A DNA stretch of 64,000 nucleotides from Winogradskya consettensis (GTDB lineage Bacteria > Actinomycetota > Actinomycetes > Mycobacteriales > Micromonosporaceae). The stretch's first letter is position 1. Every line of letters starts with the position of its first letter. The stretch covers positions 1-64,000 of the forward strand of contig NZ_BOQP01000057.1 in NCBI RefSeq assembly GCF_018332715.1. Direction: 5' to 3'. A program made the translations under genes and the position numbers. The notes beneath the pieces are model-generated. The model was not told the origin of the DNA and did not search any database. It saw only the letters and a program-made list of their open reading frames with translations. Positions 7,606-16,214 of this stretch are shown piece after piece.

Positions 7606-9243
7606 GTGACAACCCCCGCTGAGTTCTACCAGAGGCACCGCGAGCTGCTCGACCGTGCGATCGAGGCGGCCGCCGACCGCGACTACTGGTCGGCGTATCC
7701 CGAGTCGCCGAGCAAGTCCGTCTACGGCGAGGAGGCTGCGCCGGCGGGGGAGGCCGCGTTCCGGGCCCTGCTCGGGGCGGAGTTCCCGATCGAGGTGCCC
7801 GGTGCGACCACGACCGTGTCGACTGAGCCCGGTGCGTACGTTTCCTATCCGAAGGGTGACCCGGGCGACCTGGTCGCGGCAGCGCGCGCAGCGACCCCGG
7901 GATGGCGTGCTGCCGGACCGCAGGGGCGTGCCGGAGTCGCCGCCGAGATTCTGCGGCGGATCAACGCGCGCATCTTCGAGATGGCGCACGCGGTGCAGCT
8001 CACGACCGGGCAGGCGTTCGTCATGGCGTTCCAGGCCGGTGGAGCCCACGCGCAGGACCGTGGCCTGGAAGCCGTTGCGGTCGCGCTCGCCGAGTCGACC
8101 CGTATCCCGGCGGCCGCACAGTGGTCGAAACCGCAGCGGGGCGGGGATCCGTTGCGGCTGGAGAAGACCAGCACGGTGGTGGGACGCGGGGTCGCGCTGG
8201 TGATCGGCTGCACCACGTTCCCCACCTGGAACAGCTACCCCGGCCTGTTCGCGAGCCTGGTCACCGGCAACCCGGTGATCGTCAAACCGCATCCCGGCGC
8301 GGTCCTGCCGCTCGCCATCACCGTGCAGATCGCCCGCGAGGTGCTGACCGAGGCGGGCCTGGACCCCAACGTGGTCACCCTGGCCGTGGAAGAGCGCGGC
8401 GACGGTATCGCGGCGACGCTCGCCACCCATCCGGACGTGCGGATCGTCGACTTCACCGGATCGAGCGAGTTCGGCAACTGGCTGGAGGCGAATGCCCGGC
8501 AGGCCGTCGTCTACACGGAGAAGGCCGGGCTCAACACGGTGATCGTCGACTCGACCGCCGACTACCGGGGGATGCTGCGCAATCTGGCGTTCTCGCTGTC
8601 GCTCTACAGCGGGCAGATGTGCACGACCCCGCAGAATCTGCTGGTCCCGGCGACGGGCATCGACACGGACGCCGGGCACAAGAGTCCCGCGGAGTTCGGT
8701 GCCGATCTGGGTGCGGCGGTCGACAAGCTGCTCAGTGATCCGCAGCGGGCGGTCGGCACGCTCGGCGCGATCGTCAACGACGGGGTGCTCGCCCGGCTGG
8801 CCGAGGCGGGGACGCTCCCGGGCGTGCTGCACCCCTCACAAGAGATCGAATCCAGTCGTACGCCGCTGATCGTGCATCTTGATGTCGCCGACGAGAAGAT
8901 CTACACCCGGGAGTGGTTCGGGCCGATCTCGTTCGTGATCACCACGGCTTCCACCGCGGAGAGCATTTCGATCTTCGAGCAGACCGTCGGGCATCACGGC
9001 GCGCTGACCGCACTGGTCCACTCGACATCCGATGAAGTTCTGGGGCAGGTTCGCAATGCCGCGCTGGATGCCGGCGTGCACCTGTCCGAGAATCTCACGG
9101 GCGGGGTGTTCGTCAACCAGACGGCGGCGTTCAGCGATCTGCACGGCACGGGCGCGAATCCCGCGGCGACGGCATCGCTCAGCGACGCGGCGTACATAAC
9201 GGGCCGGTTCTACACCCTGCAGTCGCGGCGGCATGTCTCGTGA
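7606..9243 (+). CDS. paaN: PaaN-type aldehyde dehydrogenase of phenylacetate catabolism
   Basis: A 545-residue protein of the PaaN1 type: an aldehyde dehydrogenase fold without the fused enoyl-CoA hydratase domain of PaaZ. Visible are a Rossmann segment with [20 protein letters not shown] and [26 protein letters not shown], and the catalytic Cys339 in [11 protein letters not shown]. It likely oxidises the ring-opened semialdehyde, though the exact step for PaaN1 proteins is less certain than for PaaZ. The GTG start has AAAGGAG upstream. It leads the rightward operon and overlaps paaA by four bases. Confidence 0.93.
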   Translation: MTTPAEFYQRHRELLDRAIEAAADRDYWSAYPESPSKSVYGEEAAPAGEAAFRALLGAEFPIEVPGATTTVSTEPGAYVSYPKGDPGDLVAAARAATPGWRAAGPQGRAGVAAEILRRINARIFEMAHAVQLTTGQAFVMAFQAGGAHAQDRGLEAVAVALAESTRIPAAAQWSKPQRGGDPLRLEKTSTVVGRGVALVIGCTTFPTWNSYPGLFASLVTGNPVIVKPHPGAVLPLAITVQIAREVLTEAGLDPNVVTLAVEERGDGIAATLATHPDVRIVDFTGSSEFGNWLEANARQAVVYTEKAGLNTVIVDSTADYRGMLRNLAFSLSLYSGQMCTTPQNLLVPATGIDTDAGHKSPAEFGADLGAAVDKLLSDPQRAVGTLGAIVNDGVLARLAEAGTLPGVLHPSQEIESSRTPLIVHLDVADEKIYTREWFGPISFVITTASTAESISIFEQTVGHHGALTALVHSTSDEVLGQVRNAALDAGVHLSENLTGGVFVNQTAAFSDLHGTGANPAATASLSDAAYITGRFYTLQSRRHVS

Positions 9244-10157
9244 GTGACTTCGAGGACACCATCGCGCGTGATCAGCGGATCGAGCCCGGGGACGCCATGC
9301 CCGACGGCTACCGCAGCACGATGATCCGCCAGATCGCCCAGCACGCCCACTCGGAGATCATCGGCATGCAGCCGGAGGGGGAGTGGATCACCCGGGCGCC
9401 GTCGTTGCGCCGCAAGGCGATCCTGCTCGCGAAGGTGCAGGACGAGGCCGGGCACGGGCTGTACCTCTACTCGGCGGCGGAGACGCTGGGCGCGGACCGC
9501 GGTGACCTGACGCGGCGGCTCATCGAGGGCCGGCAGAAGTATTCGTCGATCTTCAACTATCCGACGCTGACGTTCGCCGACGTGGGCGTGATCGGCTGGC
9601 TCGTGGACGGCGCGGCGATCTGCAACCAGGTGCCCCTCTGCCGCAGCTCGTACGGTCCCTACGGGCGCGCGATGATCCGCATCTGCAAGGAGGAGTCCTT
9701 CCACCAGCGGCAGGGCTACGAGCTGCTGATGACCATGATGGGCGGGACGCCGGGGCAGCGTGCCATGGTCCAGGACGCGGTGAACCGCTGGTGGTGGCCG
9801 TCGCTGATGATGTTCGGGCCGCCGGATGACCGGTCGCCCAACTCGGCGCGGTCCATGGCCTGGAAGATCAAGCGGCACAGCAACGATGAGCTGCGCCAGC
9901 GGTACGTCGACATGAGTGTCCCGCAGGCGGAAGCCCTCGGTGTCACCCTTCCGGATGACGAACTGCGCTGGAACGCCGACCGCGGGCACTATGACTTCGG
10001 CACGCCGGACTGGGCCGAGCTGACCCGGGTCATCTCTGGCGACGGGCCCTGCAACGCCGCCCGGATCGAGCGCCGCCGCCGCGCCGACGAGGACGGCGCC
10101 TGGGTCAGGGAAGCGGCAGCCGCGCACGCGCGCAAGAGGGAGAAGGTCGTCGTATGA
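9240..10157 (+). CDS. paaA: Phenylacetyl-CoA 1,2-epoxidase catalytic subunit
   Basis: A 305-residue di-iron ferritin-like oxygenase subunit; with PaaB, C and E it epoxidises the aromatic ring of phenylacetyl-CoA. The two carboxylate/histidine iron motifs are visible as [13 protein letters not shown] and [15 protein letters not shown]. Conserved family blocks include [20 protein letters not shown] and [14 protein letters not shown]. The GTG start overlaps the paaN stop (GTGA), indicating translational coupling. Slightly shorter than some homologues but with no internal loss. Confidence 0.97.
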   Translation: MSDFEDTIARDQRIEPGDAMPDGYRSTMIRQIAQHAHSEIIGMQPEGEWITRAPSLRRKAILLAKVQDEAGHGLYLYSAAETLGADRGDLTRRLIEGRQKYSSIFNYPTLTFADVGVIGWLVDGAAICNQVPLCRSSYGPYGRAMIRICKEESFHQRQGYELLMTMMGGTPGQRAMVQDAVNRWWWPSLMMFGPPDDRSPNSARSMAWKIKRHSNDELRQRYVDMSVPQAEALGVTLPDDELRWNADRGHYDFGTPDWAELTRVISGDGPCNAARIERRRRADEDGAWVREAAAAHARKREKVVV

Positions 10158-10438
10158 ACCACGAGTGGCCACTGTTCGAGGTGTTCGTCCGAGCCAGACG
10201 CGGGCTCAACCACGTGCACGTCGGTTCCCTGCGCGCCGCCGACCACGAGATGGCGGTGCACCACGCCCGCGACCTCTACACGCGGCGTAACGAGGGCGTG
10301 AGCATCTGGGTGGTGCGCTCCGACGACGTGGTCGCGTCGAGTCCCGAGGACAAGGCGGCGTTCTTCGAGCCGAGCGGCGACAAGTCGTACCGGCATCCCA
10401 CGTATTACACGATCCCCGGCTCCGTGCCGCACATCTGA
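10154..10438 (+). CDS. paaB: Phenylacetyl-CoA epoxidase subunit PaaB
   Basis: A 94-residue small subunit of the epoxidase, conserved as [20 protein letters not shown] and [20 protein letters not shown]. In the known complex PaaB bridges the PaaAC heterodimers and is needed for electron transfer from the reductase. Length is normal. Its ATG overlaps the paaA stop (ATGA). Confidence 0.96.
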   Translation: MNHEWPLFEVFVRARRGLNHVHVGSLRAADHEMAVHHARDLYTRRNEGVSIWVVRSDDVVASSPEDKAAFFEPSGDKSYRHPTYYTIPGSVPHI

Positions 10439-10449
10439 GGGGGTCCACG

Positions 10450-11307
10450 ATGTCCTTCGACGACGCCTATGAGGCGCTGACCGATCACGACGACGACGCG
10501 CGGTGGGCGTACGGCACGGGGTTCGCCGACCCGCTCGCCGGGGTGGACACGGCCGTGCCCGCCGGTGCCGACCGGGCCGCGCTCGCGGACTACTGCCTGA
10601 TGCTCGGTGACGACGCGCTGATCATGTCGCACCGGCTGCAGCAGTGGGTGACCCGCGCGCCGGAGATCGAGGACGAGCTGGCGATCGCCAACATCGCCCT
10701 GGACCTGCTCGGCCAGGCCCGGCTGCTGCTCAGCCGCGCGGCCGTCGTCGAGGACGCCGGCCGGGACGAGGACTCCCTGGCCTATCTGCGGGAGCAGGCC
10801 GGCTTCCGCAACGTGCGCCTGGTGGAGCGCACCGACGACGACTTCGCGCACCTGGTCGCCCGGCTCGTCGTGTTCTCGTCGTGGCGGCTGGCCATTTTCG
10901 ATCAGCTGACCAAATCGGCCGACCCGGTGCTGGCCGCGATCGCGGAGAAGGGCACCAAGGAGCTGACCTACCATCGCGAGTACGCCGCCCAGTGGGTCGT
11001 GCGGCTCGGCGACGGCACGGACATCTCGCACATCCGCATGCAGGACGCGGCCGAGGCGGTGTCCGCGGCGGACCTGTTCACACCGCACGAGACCGAGCTG
11101 AGCATGGCGGCAGCGGGGTTCGGCGTCGACCCGGCGAGCACCCGCACCGAGGTCGAACGGGTCTGGGCACAGGTCCTCGACGCCGCGAAGCTGCAGGCGG
11201 CGCCGTGGGGTGGCGGCGAGCCGCGGGGCGCGCACACGCCGGCGATGGCGGACATCCTCGCCGAGCTGCAGGGAGTGGCACGGGACAACCCGGGCGGCAC
11301 CTGGTGA
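10450..11307 (+). CDS. paaC: Phenylacetyl-CoA epoxidase structural subunit PaaC
   Basis: A 285-residue ferritin-like helical protein, the non-catalytic partner of PaaA. Diagnostic segments are CLMLGDDALIMSHRLQQWV, ANIALDLLGQARLL and YLREQAGFRNVRLVER, plus TYHREYAAQWVVRLGDGT. GAGGGGG precedes the ATG, 11 bp after paaB. The last codons overlap paaD (GTGA at 11304). Confidence 0.96.
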   Translation: MSFDDAYEALTDHDDDARWAYGTGFADPLAGVDTAVPAGADRAALADYCLMLGDDALIMSHRLQQWVTRAPEIEDELAIANIALDLLGQARLLLSRAAVVEDAGRDEDSLAYLREQAGFRNVRLVERTDDDFAHLVARLVVFSSWRLAIFDQLTKSADPVLAAIAEKGTKELTYHREYAAQWVVRLGDGTDISHIRMQDAAEAVSAADLFTPHETELSMAAAGFGVDPASTRTEVERVWAQVLDAAKLQAAPWGGGEPRGAHTPAMADILAELQGVARDNPGGTW

Positions 11308-11792
11308 CCGCCTTCGCCGTGGCAGCCCGGGTGCAGGACCCGGAGCTGCCCTGGCTCACCCTCGCCGACCTGGGCATCCTGCGCGAGGTCGAGGAGCTGG
11401 CCGACCGGGTGGTCGTGACGATCACCCCGACGTATTCCGGCTGCCCGGCCATGGGCGCGATCCGCGACGACCTCACAGGTGCGCTGCGAGCGGCCGGTTA
11501 CGGGCGGGTCGAGGTGCGTACGGTGCTCACCCCGGCCTGGACCACCGACTGGATCACCCCGGCCGGCCGGGAAAAGCTCACCGCAGCCGGGATCGCCCCG
11601 CCGGGTCCCGCACCGCGCCGAGCCGCCGGGCCCGTGCCCCTGACCCTCTTTGCGGTACGTCCCCCGGTGCCCTGTCCCCGCTGTGGCGCCCCGGATAGCG
11701 AGCAGATCGCCGCGTTCAGCGCCACCGCCTGCCGGGAACTGCGCCGCTGCCCCGCGTGCCGGGAGCCGTTCGAGCACGTCAAGGAGATCTGA
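11304..11792 (+). CDS. paaD: PaaD-type Fe-S assembly/maturation protein
   Basis: A 162-residue protein with an N-terminal MIP18/DUF59 domain (VQDPELPWLTLADLGILR and ITPTYSGCPAM, with its conserved Cys) and a C-terminal zinc-ribbon-like region with Cys pairs in CPRCGAPD and RRCPACREPFEH. PaaD is needed for epoxidase function, probably in Fe-S or di-iron maturation; its exact role is not settled. The GTG start overlaps the paaC stop by four bases. Confidence 0.94.
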   Translation: MTAFAVAARVQDPELPWLTLADLGILREVEELADRVVVTITPTYSGCPAMGAIRDDLTGALRAAGYGRVEVRTVLTPAWTTDWITPAGREKLTAAGIAPPGPAPRRAAGPVPLTLFAVRPPVPCPRCGAPDSEQIAAFSATACRELRRCPACREPFEHVKEI

Positions 11793-11793
11793 G

Positions 11794-12834
11794 GTGCCCT
11801 TCCACCCGCTGCGTGTCGCGACCGTCGACCGGCTCTGCGCGGACGCCGTCGCCGTGACCTTCGACGTGCCCGCCGGGCTGGCGGCGGAGTTCGACTTCCA
11901 GCCGGGACAATCGTTGACGGTGCGCCCGCCCGCCGCGGACGAGCGGCGTACGTATTCGATCTGTTCCGCTGCCGGTGCTCCGCCGCGGATCGGGGTGCGG
12001 GAAGTGCTCGGCGGCCTGGTCTCGTCGTGGCTGGTGCACGACGTGCGCCCGGGTGACGTGGTCGAGGTGGCGCCGCCCAGCGGGACGTTCACCCCGGATC
12101 TCGCGGCGGGCGGCCGGCATGTGCTGATCGCCGCCGGATCAGGGATCACCCCGGTGTTGTCCATCGCGTCATCGCTGCTGAGGCACCCCACTTCTCAGGT
12201 CACCATCTTTTACGGGAACCGGCGTGCGGACACCGTCATGTTCGCCGAGGAGCTGGCCGATCTGAAGGACGCGAACCCGTCGCGGCTGGAGCTGGTGCAC
12301 CTGCTGTCGCGGGAGGAGCGCGAGGTCTCGCTGCTGTCCGGGCGGCTCGACGCTGCCAAGTTGCGCACCCTGTTACCGCTGCTCATCGACGTGGCGGCGG
12401 TGGATCACTGGTGGTTGTGCGGGCCGTTCGGGATGGTGACGGACGCTACCGAGGTGCTCCGGGCGTACGGGGCCGATGTGGGTGTGATCCACCGTGAGTT
12501 GTTCTGGGTGGATGAGCCACCGCCGGTTGTCGACCGGCCCCCGGTGGAGCTGGGGGAGAGCCGTGAGGTGACGGTCATGATGGACGGCCGCTCCACGACG
12601 GTCCCGGTCGCCGACGGCGACACGATCCTCGCGAGCGCCCAGCGGTCCCGGCCCGACCTGCCGTTCGCGTGCAAGGGCGGGGTGTGCGGAACATGCCGGG
12701 CCATGGTTACCGAGGGCGAGGTGGAGATGCGCCGTAACTTCGCTCTGGAGCCGGCGGAGGTGGCAGCCGGGTTCGTCCTGACCTGTCAGTCGCTCCCGTT
12801 GTCACCCAAGGTGATCGTCGATTACGACACCTGA
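11794..12834 (+). CDS. paaE: Phenylacetyl-CoA epoxidase reductase PaaE
   Basis: A 346-residue electron-transfer subunit passing electrons from NAD(P)H through FAD and a [2Fe-2S] cluster to PaaA. Domain order: FAD-binding barrel (RRTYSICSA), NAD-binding domain (IAAGSGITPVLSI, CGPFGMV), then a plant-type ferredoxin domain with Cys293, Cys298, Cys301 (CKGGVCGTC) and Cys331. The GTG start is 1 bp after the paaD stop with AAGGAG upstream. Last gene of the operon; paaF, G, H and J functions are not in this window. Confidence 0.96.
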   Translation: MPFHPLRVATVDRLCADAVAVTFDVPAGLAAEFDFQPGQSLTVRPPAADERRTYSICSAAGAPPRIGVREVLGGLVSSWLVHDVRPGDVVEVAPPSGTFTPDLAAGGRHVLIAAGSGITPVLSIASSLLRHPTSQVTIFYGNRRADTVMFAEELADLKDANPSRLELVHLLSREEREVSLLSGRLDAAKLRTLLPLLIDVAAVDHWWLCGPFGMVTDATEVLRAYGADVGVIHRELFWVDEPPPVVDRPPVELGESREVTVMMDGRSTTVPVADGDTILASAQRSRPDLPFACKGGVCGTCRAMVTEGEVEMRRNFALEPAEVAAGFVLTCQSLPLSPKVIVDYDT

Positions 12835-12964
12835 TCCCCCGTCAGGGCCACCCCGGCGGTTCAACTTTCCGTGGCAATGTGAAGAAACAAGCAGGACACA
12901 TCCTGTGGCGGAGCTATGTGCGTAGTTGGTGCATGAAGTTGCCCGCCTATGAAGGGATGACGGC

Positions 12965-13636
12965 ATGCGGTTACGGACAGTACTCAGCCTCGCAGCGGCA
13001 GGCGTGGTCGGCGCGGCCGGCCTCGTGGTGGCCCCGTTGACGTTCGCCGCGCAGGCACCCGGAAACGCCTGCGCCGACGTCGAAGTGATCGGCGCCCGCG
13101 GCACCACGGAACGACCGGGGCTGGGCATCCTGCTCACCCCGCTCGCCCAGCAGCTCACCCGCGAACTGCCGCAGAGCATCAGGACCACGGCGGTCGACTA
13201 CCCCGCCAACTTCAACTACACCGCCAGCGTCCGCCAGGGCGTCACCGCACTGGCCGGCGACGTTCAGCGCACGGCCGCGGCCTGCAAGAACACCCGCTTC
13301 GTCCTCATGGGCTACTCGCAGGGCGCGGACGTCGTCGGCGATGCCCTGACCAGCCAATCGGCCCTGCCCACCGCGCTGCAGGACCGGGTCGCGGCGGTCC
13401 TGCTCTTCGGCGACCCCACCTTCACCCGCAACGAACCCTTCAACGTCACCGACGGCACCCGCTCCGGCGTCTTCCCCCGCGGCGCGGGCCGCCTGAACAC
13501 CTTCGCCGACCGCACCCAGTCCTTCTGCAACCGCAACGACCAGTTCTGCCAGGGCGGCACCAGCCTCGCCGCCCACCTCGACTACGCCAAATTCGCCGAC
13601 GACGCCACGGCTTTCGTCGGCGAACAACTCGGCTGA
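12965..13636 (+). CDS. Secreted cutinase-family serine esterase
   Basis: A 223-residue secreted hydrolase. Residues 1-29 are a signal peptide (VLSLAAAGVVGAAGLVVAP, cleavage near TFAA). The GYSQG nucleophile elbow places Ser118; Asp192 and His204 (AAHLDYAKF) complete the expected triad, and cysteines near 36, 107, 187 and 195 can form the two family disulfides. Likely substrates are esters such as cutin or lipids. Length is normal. AAGGGATG lies upstream of the ATG, and a strong hairpin follows the stop. Confidence 0.93.
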   Translation: MRLRTVLSLAAAGVVGAAGLVVAPLTFAAQAPGNACADVEVIGARGTTERPGLGILLTPLAQQLTRELPQSIRTTAVDYPANFNYTASVRQGVTALAGDVQRTAAACKNTRFVLMGYSQGADVVGDALTSQSALPTALQDRVAAVLLFGDPTFTRNEPFNVTDGTRSGVFPRGAGRLNTFADRTQSFCNRNDQFCQGGTSLAAHLDYAKFADDATAFVGEQLG

Positions 13637-13648
13637 CCCCACCCCGAC

Positions 13649-13682
13649 GCCGCCGCCCCGCTCGTCGGCCAGGGGCGGCGGC
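13649..13682 (+). terminator. Hairpin terminator after the cutinase gene
   Basis: GCCGCCGCCCC (13649-13659) pairs perfectly with GGGGCGGCGGC (13672-13682) across a 12-base loop, starting 12 bp after the cutinase stop. There is no T tract, as is common for GC-rich actinobacterial terminators. Confidence 0.7.
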
Positions 13683-13710
13683 GCTTCGGCCTCATCCCGG
13701 CCACATCGAA

Positions 13711-13912
13711 GACCCGGCGTGGTTTGGGATGCCCGGTCTGGCTGGGAAGACCCGCGTGGTTGGGGATGCCCGGTCCGGTTGGGAAGACCCGCGTGGTTGG
13801 GGATGCCCGGTCCGGTTGGGGATGCCGGGCGCGGTTTGGGATGCCTGGTCTGGCTGGGGAGGCCCGGCGCGTAGGTGGGAGGCCCGGTCTGGCCGGGGAG
13901 GCCCGGGATGGC
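13711..13912. repeat. Tandem minisatellite, about 37-bp unit, five imperfect copies
   Basis: Successive copies carry GACCCGCGTGGTTGGGGATG then CCCGGTCCGGTTGGG. Copies 1-3 are nearly identical; copies 4-5 are diverged (GGCCCGG replacing GACCCG). The array fills most of the 342-bp interval between the cutinase and the next gene. It is open in several frames, but the resulting peptides are low-complexity and I do not consider them coding. Confidence 0.75.
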
Positions 13913-13978
13913 TCGTGGGAACCTCAGGATGGCTCGTGGAAACATGGCGGCTGTAGTCATGTCCGTGAGGTGAGGTCG

Positions 13979-14347
13979 ATGAGCACCGCCAACCCGCCCG
14001 CCCGGCTCGGATGGTCCCTCGGGCTCGGCGGGACAGCCCTGCTGGCCGCGGGCCTGTTCCGGATGACCCCGCCGTACCGCCGCCGCCGGAGCATGACCGG
14101 GCGGATTCTCCCGGCCACCACCGGTCCGTCGTTCGGACAGTTGGTGCTCGGCGGTGGCGGCTTCGTGGTCGCCGCCCTGCCCCTGTTCTGGATGGGCAAA
14201 CTCCCGGCCGACATGCCTTCCAGCAAAGACCCTGGCATCGACGCCCATCCGGACTACGCCCGGGTCGCCCGCCGCGGCCGCATCGCCGGCGTGGCCATCT
14301 CCATTCTGGAGATCGCCTGGATCATCGCCTGCGCCGCCCTGTCATGA
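13979..14347 (+). CDS. Small two-helix membrane protein
   Basis: A 122-residue protein with hydrophobic segments at about 12-27 (LGLGGTALLAAGLF), 55-70 (LVLGGGGFVVAALPLFWM) and near the C-terminus (AGVAISILEIAWIIACAAL), giving two or three membrane spans joined by basic loops (PPYRRRRSMTGR). No family recognised. The start is the ATG at 13979, preceded by GTGAGGTGAGG; the open frame extends back through the tandem repeat, which is unlikely to be translated. Confidence 0.65.
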   Translation: MSTANPPARLGWSLGLGGTALLAAGLFRMTPPYRRRRSMTGRILPATTGPSFGQLVLGGGGFVVAALPLFWMGKLPADMPSSKDPGIDAHPDYARVARRGRIAGVAISILEIAWIIACAALS

Positions 14348-14397
14348 CGGGTATCAACTGGCGCTTCCCACCCTGGCTCGGCCGCGGGGCGTACCGA

Positions 14398-14826
14398 TCA
14401 GCAGGCAACCCAGCAGTAGACCGGCCACCCGGCCCGGATCGCCTCGCGGGCCAGTCCCGCCACGCCCGTGACGACCCGCAACGCGACGTCCGCAGCCAGC
14501 TCGTCGCCGTCCCGCGTCACACTCGCTGACCACTGCGCGGCCAGCGCTTCGAGCTGAGCAGCGTCGGCGTGCAGCAACCGGCTGGTCAGCTCGTCGGACA
14601 ATGCGAACACCGCGCTGCCGTCGTTGACCCACGGCGCCACCATCCGCGGCACACCGGCTTCCCATAGCTCCTCGACGGACCGGCCGGACAGCGAGCTCTC
14701 CCACATGACAACGGCATCGTCGGCGCTGAGGAAAGAACCCACGACGCCGCCCGCCGGCCCCCGATTCCGCGTGGCAGCAGCCTCCGAGTCCTCAGTCGCC
14801 AGGAAGAACGTCACGTACTCGCTCAC
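14398..14826 (-). CDS. Hypothetical protein coupled to the upstream gene
   Basis: A 142-residue soluble protein starting VSEYVTFFLATEDSEAA. It shows a helical middle (LTSRLLHADAAQLEALAAQW) and a hydrophobic C-terminus with Cys residues (PVYCWVAC). I do not recognise the family. Its GTG start overlaps the stop of the 14823-15185 gene in a GTGA, so the two are translationally coupled and probably work together. The longer in-frame extension to 14988 only reads antisense-like sequence. Confidence 0.7.
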   Translation of the reverse strand: MSEYVTFFLATEDSEAAATRNRGPAGGVVGSFLSADDAVVMWESSLSGRSVEELWEAGVPRMVAPWVNDGSAVFALSDELTSRLLHADAAQLEALAAQWSASVTRDGDELAADVALRVVTGVAGLAREAIRAGWPVYCWVAC

Positions 14827-15185
14827 GGCCCCACCACGAACGGCCGCCACGAGTACCGCACGGCAAGCGTCGGGTCCCCGGCGAGGAAGCCCGTGAACGC
14901 TCGCACGACCTCGTCGCAGGTGCTCCATACCATCGGGAAATACACCAGGGGTCCGCTCGCCCCACCGGTCAGCCCTCCGGTGGACCACGGGCTGTCCTCG
15001 CCGGCGTCCGTGTCGATGTCCGGATAGCGGTCCAGCAGCGCCCGCACGTAGGCGGCGATGCGGGCGGTGGGCTCCACCCGATCATCGGGCTCGACGTACT
15101 GGTCGTAGAGCTTGTCGAACTTCGCGGCCGCAGCGACATCGTTGGCCGGCCGGTCCCCATCCCAGACTGCGAGGTCGTACGACAT
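14823..15185 (-). CDS. Hypothetical protein of the MSYDLAVW type
   Basis: A 120-residue soluble acidic protein. The N-terminus MSYDLAVWDGDRPANDVAA and the following LYDQYVE recur in actinobacterial proteins of unknown function, which I recall but cannot name. It contains AYVRALLDRYPDIDTDAGED and ends VRYSWRPFVVGP. The ATG at 15185 is chosen because homologues start there; an upstream extension to 15215 is possible. First gene of a two-gene unit with 14398-14826. Confidence 0.72.
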   Translation of the reverse strand: MSYDLAVWDGDRPANDVAAAAKFDKLYDQYVEPDDRVEPTARIAAYVRALLDRYPDIDTDAGEDSPWSTGGLTGGASGPLVYFPMVWSTCDEVVRAFTGFLAGDPTLAVRYSWRPFVVGP

Positions 15186-15307
15186 GGCCGGGATCATATG
15201 GCGGGGGTGCGACACTTTTTTGCGGGGCCGTGTCGATCCGCGCGCCGCTCGTTCGACGTGTGGGGGCGAGGGCCGAGGGACGGTCCCGCCCGATGAGGGA
15301 GAACCCG

Positions 15308-15733
15308 ATGCCGAGGTACATGCTGATCATGCGAGGCACCGACGAGACGACCGCGGCCATGATGGCCACGCCGTTCGAGGAGATGCTGGCCACGACGGGC
15401 CGGTTCAACGAGGAGCTGATCAAGGCGGGCGTGCTGCTCGCCGCCGAGGGGCTGGACGATCCGGGGCAGGGTGTGGTGGTCGACCTCGGCGGCGAGAGCC
15501 CGGTGGTCACCGACGGGCCGTACGGTGAGACCAGGGAACTTTTCGGTGGTTTCTACCTGCTCGAGGTCGCCTCGCAGCAGGAGGCGGTCGAGTGGGCGAA
15601 GCGGATCCCGGCCTTCCCCGGCTCGAGCATCGAGATCCGCCGGGTGCCCGGCATCGAGGAATTCCCGCAGGACAACGAGTGGGTCGCCAAGGAACGCGCC
15701 TGGCGCGAAAGCGGCGCATCCGTCACGCACTAG
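15308..15733 (+). CDS. YCII-related (DGPF-type) protein
   Basis: A 141-residue protein of the YCII/DGPF family: MPRYMLIMRGTDETT, LIKAGVLLAAEGL, then VVTDGPYGETRELFGGFYLL with the DGP(Y/F) signature, and WAKRIPAFPGSSIEIRRV. The family has a ferredoxin-like dimeric fold, often encoded near ECF sigma factors, with no established catalytic role. The start is ATG 15308 with GAGGGAG upstream. Its stop shares a CTAG with the convergent 15730-15972 gene, so the two tails overlap by four bases. Confidence 0.9.
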   Translation: MPRYMLIMRGTDETTAAMMATPFEEMLATTGRFNEELIKAGVLLAAEGLDDPGQGVVVDLGGESPVVTDGPYGETRELFGGFYLLEVASQQEAVEWAKRIPAFPGSSIEIRRVPGIEEFPQDNEWVAKERAWRESGASVTH

Positions 15734-15972
15734 TGAGCGTCGCGACCCATTTCCTCGGGTACGGCTTCTGCGCCGCCAAGGCGCCGGGAGACGACCCCGA
15801 TGAACCGGGTCTTGCGGCGGATCACGTCCCACGGCTCCCGCTCGTCGTCGGCCCAGTCGCGGAGCAGGGCGTACAGGGTTCCGTACGGCGAGCTGTCGGC
15901 CAGCACGCCGGTGAGCAGGTCGTACATGGAGTCCAGCGAACGCCCGACGAAGTGCAGGACGCCGCCCGACAT
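15730..15972 (-). CDS. Small hypothetical protein
   Basis: An 80-residue basic/acidic protein (MSGGVLHFVGRSLDSMYDLL ... REPWDVIRRKTRFIGVVSRR). No family, signal peptide or membrane span recognised. ATG 15972 is preferred because GAGGAG lies just upstream; ATG 15987 is the alternative. Its TAG stop overlaps that of the YCII gene. Confidence 0.5.
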   Translation of the reverse strand: MSGGVLHFVGRSLDSMYDLLTGVLADSSPYGTLYALLRDWADDEREPWDVIRRKTRFIGVVSRRLGGAEAVPEEMGRDAH

Positions 15973-16134
15973 CTTCTCCTCACGCATGTGGCGTGTGTAC
16001 CGAACCCCGGCCCGCCGCGACACCGATATTCCGGTGGACGCCCTCTCCCCGTCCACCGGCGCGGCCTCCGCCCGAGCCGGCCGCGACATCGGCCGAGCCG
16101 CAGCCCCCGAGGTGGCAGCATTCTGGCCGTGACC

Positions 16135-16214
16135 CGGCAACCCCGGGCCGCGGCAACCCCGGGCCGCGGCAACCCCGGGTCGTGCCAACCCCGGGTCGTG
16201 CCAGTCTCAGGCCG
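16135..16214. repeat. 16-bp tandem repeat, five copies
   Basis: Unit CGGCAACCCCGGGCCG at 16135, 16151, 16167, 16183 and 16199; the first two copies are identical and the last three carry substitutions. The last copy runs into the 3' end of the GGDEF-EAL gene, whose stop codon (16207) lies inside it. Confidence 0.85.

Noticed and set aside
13711-13912. CRISPR array
   Set aside because: Copies are adjacent with no unique spacers; it is a simple minisatellite.
16135-16214. CRISPR or BIME-like array
   Set aside because: 16-bp units without spacers and no cas genes in the window.
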